The notes beneath the pieces were generated by a model. The model made no database searches. It saw only the letters and a list, made by a program, of their open reading frames with translations, and was not told the origin of the DNA. Positions 7,922 through 15,956 of a stretch of DNA of 49,211 bases are shown here, piece by piece. The position numbers and the translations under genes are program-made. The stretch's first letter is position 1; each line of letters begins with the position of its first letter. The DNA is taken from contig NZ_VBSP01000017.1 in assembly GCF_005864045.1 (NCBI RefSeq), positions 1 through 49,211 on the forward strand, written 5' to 3'. The stretch comes from Ruoffia tabacinasalis (GTDB lineage Bacteria > Bacillota > Bacilli > Lactobacillales > Aerococcaceae).

Positions 7922-8815
7922 TTATTTGACCGCATCGAAGTTTTTAGCTTTGTGAATCGTATTAGCGATGTCTTGGGCTAAGTGAACTGTTTGCGGGCGG
8001 ATCGCTTTTGGAATTCGGTAATTTTTCTTATTCATTGTAACAAATAATGCTTTGTCGTTTGCTTCCGTCATTTTTTGGAAGGGATGTTTAATGAATTGAG
8101 GCGTTGTGTGTCCCACGCCGATTTCTAAAAAGACTATTTTTTTGCCTTCATTTTCTTTTAGAAAGGCTTCATAGCGATCTTTTTGTGCATGGAAATCGCC
8201 ATCTTCCACCATACCTTTTTCTTCATTTCGCTTGTTAATTTCAAAAGGTGCACCACATTCTGGACAGTGTGGTACTAATTCAGACGGAACTTTCATATTC
8301 GCTTGTTGCTCCACCATCTCACGAATTACTGAATCGTCGCGGTAAGTTTGTTGATGACAGTGTTTTGAACATTGCCATAAACCATACTCACCTTGAATGT
8401 GAAAGACATGGTCACTATCATAATCGGCTACATCAAAGGCATTATCAGCATTTGTTGTAATAATATGGTAATTGCGACCTTCTAACATGTCTTTTAAATC
8501 TAAGTAAGATTGCCCTACAGGTTGATCTAAATAGTTTAAGACAACGAAGCGACTTTGAAATGCCCAGTACTCTTCCACACTTTCAAAGTCGAACAGACTT
8601 GCTTGTAACATATCTAGTAGGCCGTACTTTTCAATGAAGTCAGGAAAGGCATCTGTAAAGCGCGACCCAATATATTTAAAGCCGTCTGCTGCTGACATTC
8701 CAGCTCCAATACCTACAACAATGGCGTCCGCTTCATCAAGCAATCCTTGTAACACTTGTCCATCTTCTAAAGTTCCTTGCTCTGCTTCAAGGGTCTTCCA
8801 ATAATTTGTCATCAT
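7922..8815 (-). CDS. Class M sirtuin (SirTM), protein ADP-ribosyltransferase
   Basis: 297 aa sirtuin of the macrodomain-linked class M. The NAD loop reads [12 protein letters not shown] near residues 35-46; the second motif is TTNADNAFD near 120-128. Where ordinary sirtuins have the catalytic His, this one reads HIQGEYG with Gln141, a hallmark of SirTM enzymes that transfer ADP-ribose instead of deacetylating. Zinc ligands are the CSKHC and CPECG pairs. In characterised operons SirTM ADP-ribosylates the lipoylated GcvH-L protein and the macrodomain removes the mark, linked to oxidative stress (known for the family). The start ATG overlaps the macrodomain stop as ATGA, with GGAG five bases upstream. 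Last gene of a three-gene operon. Confidence 0.93.
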   Translation of the reverse strand: MMTNYWKTLEAEQGTLEDGQVLQGLLDEADAIVVGIGAGMSAADGFKYIGSRFTDAFPDFIEKYGLLDMLQASLFDFESVEEYWAFQSRFVVLNYLDQPVGQSYLDLKDMLEGRNYHIITTNADNAFDVADYDSDHVFHIQGEYGLWQCSKHCHQQTYRDDSVIREMVEQQANMKVPSELVPHCPECGAPFEINKRNEEKGMVEDGDFHAQKDRYEAFLKENEGKKIVFLEIGVGHTTPQFIKHPFQKMTEANDKALFVTMNKKNYRIPKAIRPQTVHLAQDIANTIHKAKNFDAVK

Positions 8816-9588
8816 GCGTCTCCTTTAATTAATTTCTTTTGATATATCGCTTCATCTTCGTCTTCATACACATTGAATATCACTTTTAAATCTGTCTCAT
8901 GTTCACTTAAATAATCACGAACCGTCTTAATCGCAATTTCCGCTGCTGGCTCATTCGGAAAGCCGAAGACCCCGGTTGAAATACAGCAGAAAGCAATACT
9001 TTCAAGTTGGTTCCGATCGGCCATCTCTAAACATGCTTGATATGTTTGGGTAAGTAACTTTTGATTGATTCTTGTCACTCTGCCACTGGCAGTAGGTCCA
9101 ACAGTATGAATAATATAGTTGGCTGGTAAGTGATAGGCTGGAGTCAATTTTGCTTTACTTACCGGTTCCTTCTTCCCTTGTTCAGTTATAATTTCGTGAC
9201 ATGCAAGTCGTAAACGAATGCCCGCCTTTGTATGAATAATATTATCAATACAATTATGATTTGGGATGAAACATCCTAACAGCTCTGAATTGGCTGCATT
9301 CACTATACTATCAACCGCTAAAGTTGTAATATCACCTTTCCAAAGATAAATATTATCTCCTTCATCTGGCGTTAAATCTTCTAAAGTTACTGCTTCTTCT
9401 TGATTATTATTTGCTTTTAGAAAGTGGTCCTCATGTTCTAAGTACTCTTCCGAGATTGCTTTTGGTGGACGGACATTGACCAAATGACGCCATTTCTTAA
9501 AAGTATCTTCCGATTCCTCAAGTGTAGGGGCATCATCTTCTTTTGATAAATATTGGACCATCCATTCAAGATCTGCAATTGCTTTCAT
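8812..9588 (-). CDS. SirTM-associated macrodomain protein (ADP-ribosyl hydrolase)
   Basis: 258 aa. An N-terminal helical segment of about 75 residues carries [10 protein letters not shown], followed by a macrodomain: [21 protein letters not shown] near 82-102, the insertion [19 protein letters not shown] typical of the zinc-containing operon macrodomains, a glycine loop [20 protein letters not shown] and the HTVGP strand. These proteins hydrolyse mono-ADP-ribose from the GcvH-L partner. Start at 9588 with AAAGGA upstream. It sits between gcvH-L (98 bp upstream, with a long hairpin in the gap) and the sirtuin (4-bp overlap). The role is well supported by gene order and sequence. Confidence 0.93.
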   Translation of the reverse strand: MKAIADLEWMVQYLSKEDDAPTLEESEDTFKKWRHLVNVRPPKAISEEYLEHEDHFLKANNNQEEAVTLEDLTPDEGDNIYLWKGDITTLAVDSIVNAANSELLGCFIPNHNCIDNIIHTKAGIRLRLACHEIITEQGKKEPVSKAKLTPAYHLPANYIIHTVGPTASGRVTRINQKLLTQTYQACLEMADRNQLESIAFCCISTGVFGFPNEPAAEIAIKTVRDYLSEHETDLKVIFNVYEDEDEAIYQKKLIKGDA

Positions 9589-9628
9589 TGACTCGTCCTT
9601 TCAATTTTACATTTTCCTAGATAAAGTA

Positions 9629-9670
9629 GACGCACTTAAGCAAAGGGCTTGGCCCCCACTTAAATGCGTC
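9629..9670 (-). other. Intra-operon hairpin between GcvH-L and macrodomain genes
   Basis: A 12-bp stem (GACGCATTTAAG with CTTAAGTGCGTC on the minus strand, one G-U pair) enclosing a GC-rich loop that can fold further. No T-run follows. It could be a partial terminator or a processing site setting higher gcvH-L expression than macrodomain-SirTM; both are inferences. Confidence 0.6.
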
Positions 9671-9686
9671 CATGTATTGCTTATGC

Positions 9687-10019
9687 TTACGCTTCTTCTA
9701 AAGCATTGAATGCTTCTTCGTCAACGTTAGTTAATTTTACTAACCAGTTCTCATCTGCTTTCGCTGAGTTTAATAATTGAGGATTATCTTCCGCTGCTGT
9801 ATTGCGTTCTACAATTGTTCCAGCAATAGGTGATGCAATCTCTAGTACTGTCTTCGATGCTTCTAAGTTTAAAATTGCATCATCCACTTCTAAGTTATCT
9901 TCTTGGTTAAATTCCACAAAACCAACGGTTCCAACATCATCTTGTAATTCTGCAGACATACTCACTGTATAGTTATCGCCATCTTTAGTAATTAATAAAA
10001 AGTTCCCAATTCTTTCCAT
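9687..10019 (-). CDS. GcvH-like lipoyl carrier protein (GcvH-L)
   Basis: 110 aa lipoyl/H-protein fold. The acceptor lysine is Lys56 in [17 protein letters not shown]. The segment [13 protein letters not shown] places an Asp at position 27, the residue I recall as the ADP-ribosylation site in the Staphylococcus aureus homologue (from memory, to be verified). It is shorter than a glycine-cleavage H protein and no gcvPT genes are nearby, so it is the stand-alone GcvH-L. AAAGGAGA lies upstream of the start at 10019. The 240 bp upstream are AT-rich; a TTGAGA, 17-bp spacer, TAAAAC pair is a weak promoter candidate. No lplA2 ligase is adjacent; a LipL homologue lies 28 kb away. Confidence 0.93.
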   Translation of the reverse strand: MERIGNFLLITKDGDNYTVSMSAELQDDVGTVGFVEFNQEDNLEVDDAILNLEASKTVLEIASPIAGTIVERNTAAEDNPQLLNSAKADENWLVKLTNVDEEAFNALEEA

Positions 10020-10219
10020 AATAATCTCCTTTATTTCAACTGATTTATACGTATAGTTTTATATTTAATCTGTATTACTTTATATACAACACTGTATCAT
10101 ATCCAAGTTAAAACTGAAAGGGTTTTACACTCTTAAAGTAATTATCTCAAGGTTTGGATTCCCTACAATACAGGAGTGATACAGCCTCTATATTCTATTA
10201 TATTTTATAAGAACAATAA

Positions 10220-10255
10220 AAGCACTTCCTACACAAGTTGCGCTCGGAAATGCTT
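10220..10255 (-). terminator. Terminator of the TPR/helix-hairpin-helix gene
   Basis: On the minus strand AAGCATTTCC pairs with GGAAGTGCTT (one G-U) around a 16-base loop, followed by TTATT, just after the stop of the gene at 10267-11430. Confidence 0.8.
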
Positions 10256-10266
10256 AAATCAGAGGG

Positions 10267-11430
10267 TTATTTCTTTTTGAATTTTACACCGTTTGCTTTT
10301 AATTGCTTAATGGTTTGTGGACCGATATGCTTCACGGCTAAAAGCTCTTTTTCTGTATATGCTGAGAAATCTTCAACTTTTACCAGTCCCATTTCTTGAA
10401 GTGTTACCGCCGCATTATGTACGACATCTGCCAGAACGGGTATTTCTAGATAGGACTTATAAGTAAATGGATTCGTTTGTGCTCGATATTGCTTTGACGC
10501 GCCTGTAAACGAAATAACTTTCTCATTTAAATTCACCCGCTCATGCGGTTCTGCTGCTTCATACTCCTCCAACATCCAGTCAAACAAATACTCTGAGCTA
10601 ACTACGACAGGTAAAATATCATTTAATGCAACCGCAATAGATTCAAAGGAATTCATTTGGAAATGATCAACTTCACCAAAACCTAAAATTAAATCCATTG
10701 GCCAAGAATCGTCCATAAATAATTGAAAGAGATTGTCATTTGCTTCTTCTAAATCTAAGAATAAATCTTTAGCATACGTCAAATTATTAGTCAAAACTGC
10801 CACAACAAGCAATGGAATAATCATTCGATCATCTTCACTCGCTGGGTAAGGGACATCTGAGAACAGTTCATAGGCACTTTCAAAGTCATATGTCCGGCAA
10901 TAAATCGACATAATATAATAACGTGCCCCTAAACTATCCATCTCGTCAATCTCATATAAGTTTTCAAAATGTTCTAACGCTTCTTCTAACAAGCCTTGTT
11001 TAAATAAAATCACGGCTAACATAAACTTTAATCTTAAGTAAGGACGTTCTTCATAATTTATCCAACCGACTTGATCTGTTTCTTCCCATTTATGAAATGC
11101 TGTGATTTCCAGTTTACGAATTTGTTCAATTTGTTCAACTAAAGAGCCTTCAATGAGTTCTAAATGGGCGTTCCAATTTTCTGGCCACAACTCAATCGCT
11201 TCACGTAATAAAGCCTTGCGCTGCTTCTCATCATCGATACTCATTGATAGTTCGAGTAATTCTGATGATTCCATTTCAGGTGTTGATTCTATCTCATTTT
11301 CTAGATTACCTTTATTATAAAACGACATAAAAGCTTCGATTGCTTTTTCAATATTTTCAAATTCATCTCCATACTGGTCAATAAATTGCTGTAATGCACG
11401 AAAAATGTTATCATCGTTACCAAAAGACAT
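10267..11430 (-). CDS. TPR-like helical protein with C-terminal helix-hairpin-helix
   Basis: 387 aa cytoplasmic protein. Residues about 60-230 form helical pairs resembling TPR or ST7-like repeats (for example FKQGLLEEALEHFENLYEID near 140-160). The last 45 residues, VEDFSAYTEKELLAVKHIG followed by PQTIKQLKANGV, match the helix-hairpin-helix of the RNA polymerase alpha C-terminal domain family, which contacts nucleic acid or protein. The protein is very acidic overall. I do not know a function for this combination; it may act as an adaptor. It is divergent from the Nudix gene, separated by 89 bp. The start at 11430 has an AGGTG site eight bases upstream. Confidence 0.8.
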   Translation of the reverse strand: MSFGNDDNIFRALQQFIDQYGDEFENIEKAIEAFMSFYNKGNLENEIESTPEMESSELLELSMSIDDEKQRKALLREAIELWPENWNAHLELIEGSLVEQIEQIRKLEITAFHKWEETDQVGWINYEERPYLRLKFMLAVILFKQGLLEEALEHFENLYEIDEMDSLGARYYIMSIYCRTYDFESAYELFSDVPYPASEDDRMIIPLLVVAVLTNNLTYAKDLFLDLEEANDNLFQLFMDDSWPMDLILGFGEVDHFQMNSFESIAVALNDILPVVVSSEYLFDWMLEEYEAAEPHERVNLNEKVISFTGASKQYRAQTNPFTYKSYLEIPVLADVVHNAAVTLQEMGLVKVEDFSAYTEKELLAVKHIGPQTIKQLKANGVKFKKK

Positions 11431-11519
11431 AACTCACACCTCATTTCAGATATTAGTTATAGTATACCGTTAATGGCATCACTTTAACAATATTTTCGAG
11501 TGAGTAAAAGGAAGAGAAT

Positions 11520-12143
11520 ATGAAGAAAATTCGACAGATTATCCAACATTATGATGCTAAAGCACTCGGAGTTCAAAGAGGTTACGCTGTTCTACTCCCG
11601 CTCATAAAAATAAAGGATGAATGGCATGTGTTGTATGAAGTTCGCAGTAAACATATCTCACAACCAGGTGAAACTTCTTTCCCTGGGGGACGCATTGAAA
11701 CGGATGAATCACCTGAAGAAGCCGCTGTTCGTGAAACGATGGAAGAGTTAAATATCCAACGTGAGAACATTAACCTCTATGGGGAAATCGATTATATTAT
11801 TGCTGCCAATCGAATTATTTATTGTTACGTTGGAGAAATTACCGGTGTGGCCTTTGAAGATATTTATCCAAATATTGAAGTAGAGAGATTATTCACAATT
11901 CCTTTAGATCACTTAATGGAGAATAGACCTACTTTATATCAATTGAACTTCGAATTTAAGAAAGCGAATGATAACGATTCTGAACAGGAGTTTCCGTTCC
12001 ATTTGATTAAACAAGGAGAAAAATATCCATTCAATGAAGTCAAACAGAAGATTCCTTTTTACCATATTCCTTACAAAGTTCTATGGGGCTTTACCGCAAA
12101 CTTCACTGACCGATTTATTCAAATTATTACTGATGACAAATAA
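11520..12143 (+). CDS. Nudix hydrolase, CoA pyrophosphatase-like
   Basis: 207 aa. The Nudix box runs from Gly57 to Glu77: GGRIETDESPEEAAVRETME and following EL, matching GX5EX7REUXEEXGU. It is preceded by RSKHISQPGETSFPGG, the NuCoA segment (LLTxRSxxLxxHxGQxxFPGG) that marks coenzyme A diphosphatases, which cleave CoA to phosphopantetheine and 3',5'-ADP. Full length for NudL/YeaB-type enzymes. AAGGAAGAG precedes the start. Single-gene unit with a bidirectional terminator after it. Specificity for CoA is likely but not proved. Confidence 0.88.
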   Translation: MKKIRQIIQHYDAKALGVQRGYAVLLPLIKIKDEWHVLYEVRSKHISQPGETSFPGGRIETDESPEEAAVRETMEELNIQRENINLYGEIDYIIAANRIIYCYVGEITGVAFEDIYPNIEVERLFTIPLDHLMENRPTLYQLNFEFKKANDNDSEQEFPFHLIKQGEKYPFNEVKQKIPFYHIPYKVLWGFTANFTDRFIQIITDDK

Positions 12144-12151
12144 TACACAAG

Positions 12152-12190
12152 AAAGACGTTCAATCTCCAATAAAGAGACTGAACGTCTTT
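12152..12190. terminator. Bidirectional terminator between the Nudix gene and cysE
   Basis: A 16-bp stem with one mismatch (AAAGACGTTCA arms) and a 7-base loop, followed by TTTTT on the plus strand and AT-rich on the minus side. Confidence 0.88.
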
Positions 12191-12194
12191 GTTT

Positions 12195-12764
12195 TTAAAT
12201 TTGATATTCCCCGATACGGTTCCAATTTTTGTCATGAAGAATAATACGAGCTGGCACACCTACGGCGGTTGCATACGGAGGGACGTCTTTTAATACGGCG
12301 GCTCCGGCACCGATTTTGGCGTGATGACCAACAGTAATGTTACCTAGTAAAGTCGCGTTAGCTCCAATTTCAACATCATGTTGAATTGTTGGATGGCGCT
12401 TCTTGCCTTTCTCATTCCCCGTTCCACCTAAAGTCACTCCGTGGTAAAGCTTAGCCCGGTCTCCCAGAATCGCTGTCTCACCAATAACCACACCCATACC
12501 ATGATCGATAAAGATATTCTTACCCAGTTTTGCGCCGGGATGAATCTCTATCCCTGTTTCAGTTCGAGATGCCTCTGATAATTTACGTGCTTCGTATACT
12601 TCACCTTTAGAGTAAAGTTTATGCGCTTCTAAATGATTTTTTATTGCTTTAAAGCCTGGGTACAAGTCAGTGACTTCCTCTACGCTTGTTGCGGCAGGGT
12701 CATTTTCATAAATGTATTGCGCGAGTTCAAGGGCTTCGTCGCTATAATTATTCTGCTTGTCCAT
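12195..12764 (-). CDS. cysE: Serine O-acetyltransferase
   Basis: 189 aa from the start MDKQNNYSDEAL. It acetylates L-serine with acetyl-CoA to O-acetylserine, the substrate of the adjacent CysK. The C-terminal half is a left-handed beta helix of hexapeptide repeats: IHPGAKLGKNIFIDHGMGVV with the catalytic Asp-His pair, then VIGETAILGDRAKLYHGVTL and the GGTG loop. The N-terminal helical domain is short, as in Firmicute CysE. The start lies 17 bp inside the end of cysK, without a strong ribosome site, so translational coupling is likely; longer in-frame starts extend further into cysK and are not favoured. Confidence 0.93.
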   Translation of the reverse strand: MDKQNNYSDEALELAQYIYENDPAATSVEEVTDLYPGFKAIKNHLEAHKLYSKGEVYEARKLSEASRTETGIEIHPGAKLGKNIFIDHGMGVVIGETAILGDRAKLYHGVTLGGTGNEKGKKRHPTIQHDVEIGANATLLGNITVGHHAKIGAGAAVLKDVPPYATAVGVPARIILHDKNWNRIGEYQI

Positions 12765-13668
12765 CGCCGAAAAACCCAGAAGATAAGTAGCGTTCTCCAC
12801 TATCTGGTAATACAACGACTACTTTCTTACCTTTCCCTAATTCTTTTGCTAAACGTAATGCCACTGCATAGTTCGCTCCAGAAGAAAATCCAGCTAAGAT
12901 CCCTTGTGACTTCGCTAACTCAACAGCTGTATTAATCGCTTCATCGTTCGATACGGTTTCAATCTTATCAATGACAGATTGGTCAAGGATTTCTGGAATA
13001 AAGTTCGCTCCTAAACCTTGAATCTTATGCGATCCTGCTTCTCCTTTTGTTAAGATTGGTGAAGCTTCTGGCTCTACTGACCAGATAACTGTTTCTGGAT
13101 TATTTTCTTTTAATACACGTCCTACACCTGTAATTGTTCCTCCAGTACCGATACCTGCAACGAAACCATCCACATCCGGAACATCTTCTAATACTTCACG
13201 GGCAGTTGTTTCTTCATGTGAAGTTACGTTTGCTTCGTTTTTAAATTGACCGAAGATAGGTGCGTTTTTCTCTTTAGCAATTTCTTCCGCTTTTTCTCCT
13301 GCTAAACTCATTCCACCTGAAGCTGGTGTTAATACTAATTCTGCTCCATAAGCTTGCATTAGTTTACGACGCTCAACACTCATTGAGTCTGGCATTACAA
13401 TAATTACTTTAATACCTAACGCTGCTCCAACCATTGCTAAACCAACACCTGTGTTACCACTTGTTGATTCAACGATTGTTCCACCTGGTTTTAGTTCACC
13501 TTTATCTAATAAATCTTGAATGATGTATTTTACAGGGCGGTCCTTCACTGATCCACTTGGATTATTCTTCTCAAGTTTTACATAAACATCTGCATAAGAA
13601 TCATCTAGACCATTGATTTTAACTACGGGTGTATACCCAATTGCGTCGACAACATTTTCAAATAACAT
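12748..13668 (-). CDS. cysK: Cysteine synthase (O-acetylserine sulfhydrylase)
   Basis: 306 aa fold type II PLP enzyme converting O-acetylserine and sulfide to cysteine. Lys42 in NPSGSVKDRPVKYI is the PLP lysine; the substrate loop STSGNTGVGLAM and the phosphate loop GIGTGGTITGVGRVL near 175-190 are intact; the C-terminal VLPDSGERYLSS is typical. Strong AGGAGG ribosome site seven bases before the start. It is the first gene of cysK-cysE, overlapping by 17 bp, which makes the two-step cysteine pathway a single unit. No T-box or CymR site was recognised upstream. Confidence 0.96.
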   Translation of the reverse strand: MLFENVVDAIGYTPVVKINGLDDSYADVYVKLEKNNPSGSVKDRPVKYIIQDLLDKGELKPGGTIVESTSGNTGVGLAMVGAALGIKVIIVMPDSMSVERRKLMQAYGAELVLTPASGGMSLAGEKAEEIAKEKNAPIFGQFKNEANVTSHEETTAREVLEDVPDVDGFVAGIGTGGTITGVGRVLKENNPETVIWSVEPEASPILTKGEAGSHKIQGLGANFIPEILDQSVIDKIETVSNDEAINTAVELAKSQGILAGFSSGANYAVALRLAKELGKGKKVVVVLPDSGERYLSSGFFGDGQAE

Positions 13669-13848
13669 ATATAAATCCTCCTAATAATTTAGTTTAAATT
13701 TCAATCAAATATCTATTAGAATGGTAACGTTTTAAACCCTTAAAGTCAACGAAACCGCTCATTAAACTTTCATTATTGACCTTCAAAAAAGCGAAGGCAG
13801 GCATTGAGTTAAATGCAATGACGGGATAATGGGTCGCAAGTGTGAATT

Positions 13849-13915
13849 GTGTCCTTAAGATTTTTTCAAGGGCATAAAATCGTATATCGTGTCCCTGACT
13901 TTTTCTCAAGGACAT
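13849..13915. repeat. Family A palindromic repeats, locus 2 (2 units, 40-bp period)
   Basis: Two units start at 13849 and 13889 with GTGTCC, share the TTTTCTCAAGGACAT arm and are spaced by exactly 40 bp, as at 2.7 kb. The region 13676-14133 holds this array, a terminator and a gene fragment; I see no convincing intact gene in it. Confidence 0.85.
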
Positions 13916-13929
13916 TATCTGACCAAAAA

Positions 13930-13973
13930 AATCCTCAACAATGTAGTTAAAATAACTACAATTATTGAGGATT
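13930..13973 (-). terminator. Long terminator hairpin, minus strand
   Basis: A stem of about 20 bp with one bulge (AATCCTCAA arms) followed by TTTTTTT on the minus strand. It ends transcripts from the regulator genes upstream, or was the terminator of the fragment at 13984-14097. Confidence 0.85.
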
Positions 13974-13983
13974 ATACTGTCTC

Positions 13984-14097
13984 TTATTTCCAATAGTTGT
14001 TAGCTGCTGCAACTGTTTGGAAGTTAATCGCAACTACTTGCGAAGCGAATGTTAAGCTACCTGGGTTAGACGCATAAATCGGTCGTCAGGTGTTTCT
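13984..14097 (-). pseudogene. C-terminal fragment of a lost gene
   Basis: A frame closed by TAA at 13984 reads RPIYASNPGSLTFASQVVA followed by INFQTVAAANNYWK, preceded by stops and with no start or ribosome site. The composition looks like the end of a secreted protein. It sits just before a strong terminator, as a real gene end would. The family is not identified. Confidence 0.35.
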
Positions 14098-14133
14098 GCT
14101 ATTAAACTAGGTAGCCAAGTTTGCTTAGATTTT

Positions 14134-14718
14134 TTATATAGAATACTTAGTTAATCCATGTTGGATACAATATAAATATAACTGACCATTTGCCATATAT
14201 GGCATACGCACTGTCGGATCTTGTTCGGGATAAAGACGGTTCAAGAAATACTTATCCCCTTTAACATAAGCTGCAAAAAGAATGTGATGATTTCTTGTCA
14301 TTTCATGATCAATGGTTATAAAATAATCAATATCAACCACTTCAGTCTTTATATTTGGAGCATGTTCATCTTCTACCACTTCAAGTTGAGTCAACTTTCT
14401 TCCACAGCAAAAGATTGATGCACTCCCTGTACTGACTAAAACATTGTGACATGTCGGACAGACGTAAAAGCGGATTTTATTTATATTCCCACCATCAGGT
14501 TCGTTTAGAGTCATTTCACCCTCCATTAAATCAACGACATCTGCTCCTAAAATGGTGGATAAATCTGCCCAGAGTGAAATATTGGGCGCTCCTAAACCAC
14601 ACTCCCACTTTGATATTGTCTTATTACTAATACTTAACGCATTCGCAATGTCTTGTTGAGTCAATCCTCTTTCCTGTCGTAATTGAGCAATCAAATTACC
14701 TATCTTAATATTATCCAT
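14134..14718 (-). CDS. XRE-family regulator with desulfoferrodoxin-like C-terminal domain
   Basis: 194 aa. Residues 1-65 form a Cro/CI helix-turn-helix: LRQERGLTQQDIANALSIS followed by NKTISKWECGLGAPNI. A metal-binding knuckle CPTCHN and CCGRK lies at about 87-108. The remainder, with DHEMTRNHHILFAAYV, a PTVRMPY strand and LYLYCIQHGL, resembles the superoxide reductase (desulfoferrodoxin) fold with its His and Cys iron ligands. This pairing occurs in Firmicute regulators and suggests sensing of iron or reactive oxygen; that role is inferred. The start at 14718 is preceded by a GGAAG site. It follows the GIY-YIG gene by 23 bp and is probably co-transcribed. Confidence 0.85.
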   Translation of the reverse strand: MDNIKIGNLIAQLRQERGLTQQDIANALSISNKTISKWECGLGAPNISLWADLSTILGADVVDLMEGEMTLNEPDGGNINKIRFYVCPTCHNVLVSTGSASIFCCGRKLTQLEVVEDEHAPNIKTEVVDIDYFITIDHEMTRNHHILFAAYVKGDKYFLNRLYPEQDPTVRMPYMANGQLYLYCIQHGLTKYSI

Positions 14719-14741
14719 GGTTCGCTTCCTTACCCCTTCTT

Positions 14742-15089
14742 CTATTCTTTATTTAATCTGCTTGCATAATGATCAGCTTCCAAGCATTCCATTAAAATGG
14801 CTTCCAATTTTTCTGTATAATCTACCGTCGAATCTTCATATTCTAATTCTTTAATGACTGAGAACTCAAAGTCTGCTTCACTATGTTCATTCCATATCAC
14901 TTGTATTCTATGATTAGGGTGCCAGTTTGCCTTTAGCTTAAAGCGGTGACTATTTAAATCTGCTTGTATACTTTTAGATATGTCTAAAAAACGTTCTTTA
15001 GTTGAATTATTTTTAATGGAGATGATACCCATCTCTGGTTTTCTATTTTTATACTCATTTATTAATTGTTTTCTACTCTTTTTATCCAT
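14742..15089 (-). CDS. GIY-YIG nuclease-like protein (LuxR-associated type)
   Basis: 115 aa related to the GIY-YIG_LuxR-like group. The usual motif is degenerate: KPEMGIISIKNNSTKERFLD stands where GVYxIxN...YIGxS is expected, and the central helix reads NSHRFKLKANWHPNHRIQVI followed by WNEHSEADFEF. The Tyr-Ile-Gly catalytic triplet is not intact, so nuclease activity is doubtful and the protein may have a binding role. First gene of a two-gene unit with the XRE regulator; a promoter lies 18-46 bp upstream of the start and a GGTGGG site precedes the ATG. Confidence 0.75.
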   Translation of the reverse strand: MDKKSRKQLINEYKNRKPEMGIISIKNNSTKERFLDISKSIQADLNSHRFKLKANWHPNHRIQVIWNEHSEADFEFSVIKELEYEDSTVDYTEKLEAILMECLEADHYASRLNKE

Positions 15090-15106
15090 ATACCCACCTC
15101 TAGACT

Positions 15107-15135
15107 ATTTTAATCCTTACTGACTCTATTAACAA
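15107..15135 (-). promoter_or_regulatory. Promoter of the GIY-YIG / XRE unit
   Basis: Minus strand TTGTTA, 17-bp spacer, TAAAAT, 18 bp upstream of the start at 15089. Confidence 0.55.
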
Positions 15136-15181
15136 TCCACGTACCGTAGACTAATTGTGATTCACTTTTTAGATAAACACG

Positions 15182-15198
15182 GTTGATAGGTTATCAAC
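15182..15198. promoter_or_regulatory. Palindrome upstream of the GIY-YIG / XRE unit
   Basis: GTTGATA, three bases, TATCAAC: a perfect 7-bp inverted repeat about 47 bp upstream of the -35 box. It could be an operator for the XRE protein encoded in the unit. No experimental support. Confidence 0.35.
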
Positions 15199-15325
15199 TC
15201 ACCTTTACGCACCAAATGAAAAGTAGTTTGTCCAGCGTGCTTAATGTTTTACAAATAGACACGATAGTGAATTTAATACAATACCATCCTTAAATTTTTT
15301 AAGTTATTTATCTAACAAACAAAAA

Positions 15326-15358
15326 AAGAGGTCTACTGCTATGAACAGTAAACCTCTT
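15326..15358 (-). terminator. Terminator of rpmE2
   Basis: On the minus strand a 13-bp stem with one G-U pair (AAGAGGTTTACTG arm) followed by TTTTTTT, 30 bp after the rpmE2 stop. Confidence 0.9.
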
Positions 15359-15388
15359 GAATGTTGTTTTAACAACATTTCTATGCTA

Positions 15389-15658
15389 TTAGTCTTCTTG
15401 TTTTGCGTTCTTGTCTGCGAAACCGAATTTTTTGTTGAAACGGTCCACACGTCCATCGGCTTGCGTGAATTTTTGACGTCCTGTATAGAATGGATGAGAA
15501 TCTGAAGAAATCTCAACACGGATTAATGGATATGTGTTTCCATCTTCCCACTCTACTGTTTCATTGGATGTTTTTGTAGAACCTGATAAAAATTCAAAAC
15601 CTGTTGATGTATCACGGAAAACTACTTGTGAATATTCTGGATGAATTCCTGCTTTCAT
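15389..15658 (-). CDS. rpmE2: Ribosomal protein L31, type B
   Basis: 89 aa starting [20 protein letters not shown]. It is the zinc-free (C-minus) form of L31: the CxxC pair of type A is absent and the usual [20 protein letters not shown] block with DRFNKKFG is present. L31 bridges the two ribosomal subunits. Paralogue choice in other Firmicutes depends on zinc, but no Zur-type box was recognised here. AGAAAGGAAG precedes the start; a near-consensus promoter lies upstream. In B. subtilis the L31 gene follows rho; here rho lies 9 kb upstream on the same strand, with the exporter cassette between. Confidence 0.97.
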   Translation of the reverse strand: MKAGIHPEYSQVVFRDTSTGFEFLSGSTKTSNETVEWEDGNTYPLIRVEISSDSHPFYTGRQKFTQADGRVDRFNKKFGFADKNAKQED

Positions 15659-15733
15659 ATGTCTACTTCCTTTCTGCCGTGATTTATATGCTAAACCACA
15701 GTTAATTATTATGCATTTGCGTGCAACATCAGT

Positions 15734-15762
15734 ATAATACCACGTTTGATATTTGAATGCAA
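15734..15762 (-). promoter_or_regulatory. Promoter of rpmE2
   Basis: Minus strand TTGCAT, 17-bp spacer, TATTAT, giving a leader of about 65 bases before the rpmE2 start. Confidence 0.7.
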
Positions 15763-15774
15763 AGACTTTTTTTA

Positions 15775-15801
15775 GTGTTGCGTTTCATCTTACAACACAC
15801 C
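15775..15801. repeat. 27-bp direct repeat, left copy flanking the LytTR/ABC cassette
   Basis: GTGTTG, a 12-base centre and CAACACACC; the same 27 bases with one change recur at 21318-21344 on the same strand. The two copies bracket the whole regulator, kinase and exporter block. Each copy can form a 6-bp hairpin. This copy has no T-run in either direction, so it is not an obvious terminator. Confidence 0.75.
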
Positions 15802-15856
15802 ATAATAATAAACACCATAATGCTTAAAAAAACGACCAACCACTAATTGTTTGTTA

Positions 15857-15884
15857 TTGCCATCAATCATTTATGTTATATTAT
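15857..15884 (+). promoter_or_regulatory. Candidate promoter of the LytTR/kinase genes
   Basis: TTGCCA, 16-bp spacer, TATTAT, about 73 bp upstream of the regulator start. Moderate match only. Confidence 0.4.
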
Positions 15885-15956
15885 GTCTAACGACGATGAT
15901 TAGGAAAAATCAAGTGGAACGGATAGTATGAGTATTGGAGAAGAGGAGGTCTTTGA

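Noticed and set aside
13694-13993. Minus-strand open frame of 99 codons between cysK and the XRE gene
   Set aside because: It runs through a family A repeat array and a terminator hairpin, has no ribosome site and no recognisable family; treated as chance, although its last 45 codons could be a gene remnant.
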